Below, in pieces: positions 5,771-8,849 of a stretch of DNA of 8,849 nt. The notes under the pieces were generated by a model. That model was not told the origin of the DNA. It saw only the letters and a program-made list of their open reading frames with translations, and did no database searches. This DNA is from Bacteroidota bacterium (GTDB taxonomy: Bacteria > Bacteroidota > Bacteroidia > Cytophagales > Cyclobacteriaceae). Made by a program: the position numbers and the translations under genes. The stretch is from NCBI GenBank assembly GCA_023393375.1, contig JAEWLI010000171.1:1-8849 (forward strand), written 5' to 3'. How positions within the stretch are numbered: position 1 is the stretch's first letter; each line of letters starts with the position of its first letter.

Positions 5771-6352
5771 ATGAAAAAAAAGACAACATATACTTTAGTG
5801 GGGATAGGTATTGCCGGCGTAGCAATAGCCTATGACATGTGGCGCAAGAGCAATCAACTACCGCTTCCTTTAGCAGAAAACCTGGATTTGGACAAATATA
5901 TGGGCAAATGGTATGAAATTGCCCGTCTTCCTGCTCCATTTGAAAGACATTGTTTCAACACCCAGGCTGAATATTCTAGAAATGAAGACGGTACAGTGAA
6001 CGTGGTTAATTCCTGCACCCGCGGTTCTTTAGAAGGAAAAGCATCTGTCTCCCAGGGGATTGCTTTTCTGGACAATCCATCAAATCACGCCATGTTGAAA
6101 GTACAATTTCAATGGCCTTTCACGGGCGATTATCAGGTAATTGATGTTGGAAAAAATTATGAATATGCATTGGTAGGTACACCTTCCAGAAAATATTTGT
6201 GGATCCTTAGCCGTACGCAGGAATTGGAAAATAACATTTTAGAACATCTGATTTCTTTTGCCAATGAATTGGGTTTCAATACCGATAAATTGATATTTAC
6301 CGAACATAAGGCACATAAAGTCCCACAATTGGCTGTCAATGCTGAGGAATAA
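5771..6352 (+). CDS. blc: Membrane-anchored bacterial lipocalin (Blc-like)
   Basis: This 193-residue protein begins with a lysine-rich start (MKKKTT) and one hydrophobic helix (about 7-21, LVGIGIAGVAIAY). There is no lipobox cysteine, so it is probably an uncleaved inner-membrane anchor rather than the usual Blc lipoprotein signal. The lipocalin signature GKWYEIARLP (45-54, G-x-W) follows. FERHCFNTQAEYS (57-69) with DGTVNVVNSC and the late YLWILSR strand are the standard Blc/ApoD-type motifs. Family members bind lipids or other hydrophobic molecules in a beta-barrel and are linked to membrane maintenance and stress. It stands alone, ~100 bases after the TA toxin. The spacer has a partial match to a -7 element (TAAATGTG at 5712-5719) but no well-placed partner. 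Confidence 0.9.
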   Translation: MKKKTTYTLVGIGIAGVAIAYDMWRKSNQLPLPLAENLDLDKYMGKWYEIARLPAPFERHCFNTQAEYSRNEDGTVNVVNSCTRGSLEGKASVSQGIAFLDNPSNHAMLKVQFQWPFTGDYQVIDVGKNYEYALVGTPSRKYLWILSRTQELENNILEHLISFANELGFNTDKLIFTEHKAHKVPQLAVNAEE

Positions 6353-6687
6353 TATCATAATTCAGAAGAAGAATTTTTATTATAGATGAGAATTTACCGG
6401 TATTTTCACCAATAAAAATTATTATCATTGTCTCCGCTCGTTTACAACTGAGGTTAACGAGAAAGGACCATGGATCATCCAAGAGACTGAATTATAATTC
6501 TTTGATTAAATGTTACAGTGAATTCATTAAGATCTGCAAACAAATATTTGGAAACAGATTTTAAAAAAACTCAATAAGCAGCTAACTGTTGGAAAACTAT
6601 AAGTAAATTACTAAAGTTCCATGGTTATTTTTTTAAACAAAGATGAAATGGAAATTGCCGGTTGGATAGGACGGGGGAGGAAATGAA
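6353..6687. other. Gene-free spacer between the lipocalin and the higA terminator
   Basis: No reading frame here has coding character. The only structure I see is a weak inverted pair, CTCGTT (6437-6442) and AACGAG (6456-6461). Its arms resemble the outer arms of the REP-like hairpin at 3905-3928, but the core is lost. Several short AT-rich ORFs of under 45 codons look random. Confidence 0.4.
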
Positions 6688-6717
6688 AAACCCGTCAATA
6701 AGGAGTATGACGGGTTT
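6688..6717 (-). terminator. Rho-independent terminator of higA
   Basis: AAACCCGTCA (6688-6697) pairs perfectly with TGACGGGTTT (6708-6717) around a 10-base loop. On the minus strand the stem ends in GGGTTTTTC, giving a T-run, and it lies just after the higA stop. On the plus strand the tail is weaker, so the lipocalin transcript may also end here, but less efficiently. Confidence 0.75.
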
Positions 6718-6738
6718 AAAAATTAAACAATATCAAAT

Positions 6739-7035
6739 TCAGAGTGAAGTTGCTGGCTGAAATTGTTTAATATTCGATGTGTCGACCCTCTGCTTAGCCT
6801 GCCACAACTCATAATTCTTTTGCAAATTGATCCAGAATTCCGCCGAATTGCCAAAAGCAACTGACAATTTTATAGCCATCTCGGGGCTGATGCCAGCTTT
6901 CTCATTCAATATCTGAGAAAGGACCTTGCGGCTTATATTTAAACCTTCCGCTACCTCCGTTATGGTCTTTCCCGTAGCCCTTACATAATCTGATAATATC
7001 TCACCTGGATGAGAAGGGTTAAACATTTCAAACAT
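6739..7035 (-). CDS. higA: HigA-family antitoxin (XRE helix-turn-helix), intact but without a functional HigB
   Basis: The protein has 98 residues. The N-terminal HPGEIL (9-14) is the hallmark of HigA/VapI-type addiction antitoxins. A helix-turn-helix follows (about 24-43, TITEVAEGLNISRKVLSQIL), then ISPEMAIKLSVAF and the signature S-x-E-F-W-x-N-L-Q-x-x-Y (64-75). HigA neutralises the HigB mRNA interferase and represses its own operon. The gene is complete, uses ATG at 7035, and follows the broken higB by ~52 bases in the usual higB-higA order. With the toxin dead, it may persist only as a DNA-binding protein, protect against related HigB toxins elsewhere, or be on its way to loss. Family assignment is confident; present function is not. 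Confidence 0.9.
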   Translation of the reverse strand: MFEMFNPSHPGEILSDYVRATGKTITEVAEGLNISRKVLSQILNEKAGISPEMAIKLSVAFGNSAEFWINLQKNYELWQAKQRVDTSNIKQFQPATSL

Positions 7036-7087
7036 AATAAATTAAAGTGTTAGATAAGTTAAGTTTTGATAACTAGGTTGTTGCCTT

Positions 7088-7314
7088 TTAGTGGTAGTCA
7101 ATATAATAGACGTCCAAAACTTCAACCTTAGATTCATTGAAAGAAAATAGGATCCGGTAATTGCCGCTTACAGTTACCGCCCATAACCCTTCCATTTCGC
7201 CGCTGTATGTAAAACGGTTAAAATCTTCTTTATCCGTTTAACATGAGCCTGCTGTAATTTTGAGCTGTTGCCCTTTAAAAAGAACAGCTCTAGTCCTTTG
7301 TGTTTGAAACCAAT
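7088..7314 (-). pseudogene. higB: Broken HigB toxin gene
   Basis: Two HigB pieces lie in different frames. The upstream piece (7314 downward) reads IGFKHKGLELFFLKGNSS, then QQAHVKRIKKILTVLHTA, matching the HigB N-terminal half (FKHKGL...). It lacks a start codon and then runs out of frame. The downstream piece reads TYSGEMEGLWAV, VSGNYRILFSF and ends VYYIDYH followed by TAA at 7090-7088, the classic HigB C-terminus (GLWAVxVSGNxRIxF...DYH). The total span is ~227 bases against ~280 for a whole gene. The missing piece is the middle (the DMxxPGxxLHxLKG region), removed with a frameshift. The start is also lost near a small inverted repeat (GTTAC/GTAAC, around 7321-7336). It cannot make an active toxin. 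Confidence 0.85.
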
Positions 7315-7408
7315 ATACAGCGTTACCTGTACGTAACAAGTTATCAGACAAATAAGTTACGTGGGGTAAAAAGGTTCGAATGGTAAAATATTTTGATGGT
7401 TTTTCTCG

Positions 7409-7428
7409 GAGACACAATATTTTGTCTC
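7409..7428. repeat. Palindromic element GAGACA...TGTCTC (MITE-like)
   Basis: GAGACACAATATTTTGTCTC is a nearly perfect 20-base palindrome, continued by TACGGCACG. Short palindromes of this GTAGAGAC...GTCTCTAC type occur as small repetitive elements in Bacteroidota and other bacteria; the family name is not certain. It sits between the broken higB and another gene scrap, so its insertion may have contributed to the damage. Confidence 0.45.
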
Positions 7429-7573
7429 TACGGCACGAATTGTGAATCTTTAACTTTGGTATAATCCAATCCATCGAAACTGATCTTTGCACCAACTGGC
7501 AAATCTTCCAGGCTGCCTATTTCATGTTTGCGGTATCAATCAACAGTCCATATGGATCTATCGTAAAATCGAT
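7428..7573 (-). pseudogene. Frameshifted C-terminal scrap of an unknown gene
   Basis: On the minus strand one frame reads IDFTIDPYGLLIDTANMK and then stops. Shifting one frame continues IGSLEDLPVGAKISFDGL, then DYTKVKDSQFVP and TAG at 7430-7428, inside the palindromic element. The two parts join smoothly if one base was lost, and the composition (DPYG, LPVGAKISFDG) looks like real protein. I do not recognise the family. The fragment begins only ~37 bases after the TonB receptor stop and has no start codon, so it is a relic rather than a gene. Confidence 0.4.
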
Positions 7574-7609
7574 TTAATTTTTATCCTCCAATCTTAATTA
7601 AAAATATCA

Positions 7610-8849
7610 TCAAAAATTGATCACCACACCTAAAGTAGGCAATATTTGATTATCATCCACATCCTGTACCAACACAAGTGTCCGTGGCTCCATCAATTCT
7701 CCTGATTCATTGCGCAACAGGCCATAACGCGGTTCTGAGGGTTGATCGGCATTCAAAAAGTTTTGCACCTCCACATAAGCTTCTATCGTAATGCCTTTTA
7801 AATTCCACTTTTTATCAATCCGGATATCTGCCTGATGTAAAGCATCCAGTCTTTGATTTCCAAGTGACTCATAATCCTTTATAATTTCCGGATATACCGC
7901 CAAAGTAGCTTCCTCATTCAAAGGTGCATAGGGGCCTTTTCCCACAAAGCGGTACCTCAATCCGATCTCCCAGTTTTTGGGTAAATGGTATCCCCCCGTA
8001 AAGGATAATAAATGTCGGTTGTCCCAAATCGATGGCAGATAATCCTTTTCATTTACACCTGAAAATTCACTTTTGTATAAAGTATAAGCGAGTATGCCGT
8101 AAAAATTTTTGGAAAATTTCTGTTGGAAAAGGAATTCTGCGCCATAAGTTCGGCCAATACCTTCACTTACAACAGGTTCATTGCCTAATACTTCAAAATC
8201 GGCACCCAGATTTGCAAGGGACACACCTTTATCCATGGAAACCGGATAATTATTGTATTTCTTGAAAAATCCTTCCACGGTTACCCTGGCACTTTTCGAA
8301 AGCAGGTGCTCAATGCCCAGCGTTAAGTGATCACTTCTAATGTACTTTACATTTTTATTGACTCGAGTACCTTCACTGTCCTTAAAACCGAGGATAGTAT
8401 AGGGAGGGATTTTATAATATCGTCCTACTGACCCGTTCAGAAACCATGACGCCGCATCATCCAACTGTAAAGATGCAGATACACGTGGACTGAGGGTTTC
8501 CAAAATCTGGTTTCCATCTGACGTATAATTATTTCCATCCCAACGTATGCCCGCTGAAAGATTCAGATGGTTACCAAGCAGTACAGAAGCCTGACCGAAA
8601 AATCCATAACGCCAAAAGTTTAAACGGTCATTATAATCAAATCCCCTGTTCAAATCAGCAGTATTGTTGGTATAATCTGCATTGATCAACAATAATCCCC
8701 CACTTAAAGTCCATTGGTTGATAAATTTGGTCACCTGCCATTTCATCCGTAGTTCCTGTTCCTGAGATAGGTTTCTGAAAAACAAATCCGTCTGATTCGC
8801 ATTGTCCTTATATCTTCGAAAGCTGTTGTTCAGTATATTGGTACTGATC
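7610..8849 (-). CDS. TonB-dependent outer-membrane receptor, C-terminal part (5' end beyond window)
   Basis: The frame stays open through the right edge, giving at least 413 codons; the start, signal peptide, any CarboxypepD_reg-like domain and the plug are outside the window. What is visible is the beta-barrel: alternating amphipathic strands such as NLSAGIRWDGNNY, SPRVSASLQLDD, FLNGSVGRYYKIPPY, RTYGAEFLFQQKFSKNF and HLLSFTGGYHL, with long polar loops. The protein ends in GVVINF, with the C-terminal aromatic residue expected for BAM-dependent insertion. Such receptors import siderophores, vitamins or glycans using TonB energy. Nothing here identifies the substrate, and no SusD-like partner is seen downstream. 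It is the only large housekeeping-type envelope gene here and has no visible lesion. Confidence 0.9.
   Translation of the reverse strand, partial: ISTNILNNSFRRYKDNANQTDLFFRNLSQEQELRMKWQVTKFINQWTLSGGLLLINADYTNNTADLNRGFDYNDRLNFWRYGFFGQASVLLGNHLNLSAGIRWDGNNYTSDGNQILETLSPRVSASLQLDDAASWFLNGSVGRYYKIPPYTILGFKDSEGTRVNKNVKYIRSDHLTLGIEHLLSKSARVTVEGFFKKYNNYPVSMDKGVSLANLGADFEVLGNEPVVSEGIGRTYGAEFLFQQKFSKNFYGILAYTLYKSEFSGVNEKDYLPSIWDNRHLLSFTGGYHLPKNWEIGLRYRFVGKGPYAPLNEEATLAVYPEIIKDYESLGNQRLDALHQADIRIDKKWNLKGITIEAYVEVQNFLNADQPSEPRYGLLRNESGELMEPRTLVLVQDVDDNQILPTLGVVINF

Noticed and set aside
7238..7495. Minus-strand 85-codon frame across the broken higB and the palindrome
   Set aside because: The HigB-like residues in this stretch lie in a different frame. 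This frame crosses two unrelated fragments and the repeat.
8032..8265. Plus-strand frame within the TonB receptor
   Set aside because: It lies opposite a clear beta-barrel coding sequence and is rich in His and Cys without any motif.

Overview
The window looks like a chromosomal accessory region of a Bacteroidota bacterium, probably Cytophagales/Cyclobacteriaceae-like. Supporting signs are the Bacteroidota-type Rhs core with a beta-rich insert between the DHLGN and YYPFG motifs, a large TonB-dependent receptor, starts without clear Shine-Dalgarno sequences, AT-rich spacers and a candidate TTTG-N20-TAnnTTTG-type promoter. The assignment is from sequence style only; no database was searched.

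Layout. (1) 1-2256: the 3' part of an Rhs-type polymorphic toxin gene enters from the left edge. Its last ~200 codons form an AT-richer variable tip ending in a zincin-like HExxxH segment. A short-spaced downstream gene for a small exported, possibly lipid-anchored protein is the natural immunity candidate, and a strong hairpin terminator follows. (2) 2257-3350: a graveyard of gene pieces. It holds the 3' end of an XRE-type regulator on the minus strand, the first copy of a 125-bp repeat, a frameshifted and truncated second copy of the Rhs core, a 53-codon hydrophobic ORF and a degenerate REP-like palindrome. (3) 3371-3888: a RelE/ParE-type toxin-antitoxin (TA) pair, followed by a REP-like hairpin, a small palindrome and the second 125-bp repeat copy. 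(4) 4196-4861 minus: an unrecognised secreted protein with its own candidate promoter. (5) 5140-5672: a second TA pair whose antitoxin is visibly paralogous to the first. (6) 5771-6352: a membrane-anchored bacterial lipocalin. (7) 6688-7314 minus: an intact HigA antitoxin with its terminator, preceded by a broken higB toxin. (8) 7428-7573 minus: a frameshifted scrap of an unknown gene next to a palindromic repeat. (9) 7610-8849 minus: the C-terminal barrel of a TonB-dependent receptor, running off the right edge.

How it fits together. The first 4 kb resembles a polymorphic-toxin locus where Rhs tips and immunity genes are exchanged by recombination at the conserved core. The dead core fragment at 2723-2897 would be the scar of an older cassette. 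Repeats, TA modules and decayed genes fill the rest, as in a recombination-prone island. The lipocalin and the TonB receptor look like ordinary envelope genes. The most notable points are the Rhs tip with its candidate immunity partner, the direct repeats bracketing the Rhs scar and a TA module, the tandem paralogous TA modules, and the intact HigA left beside a dead HigB.
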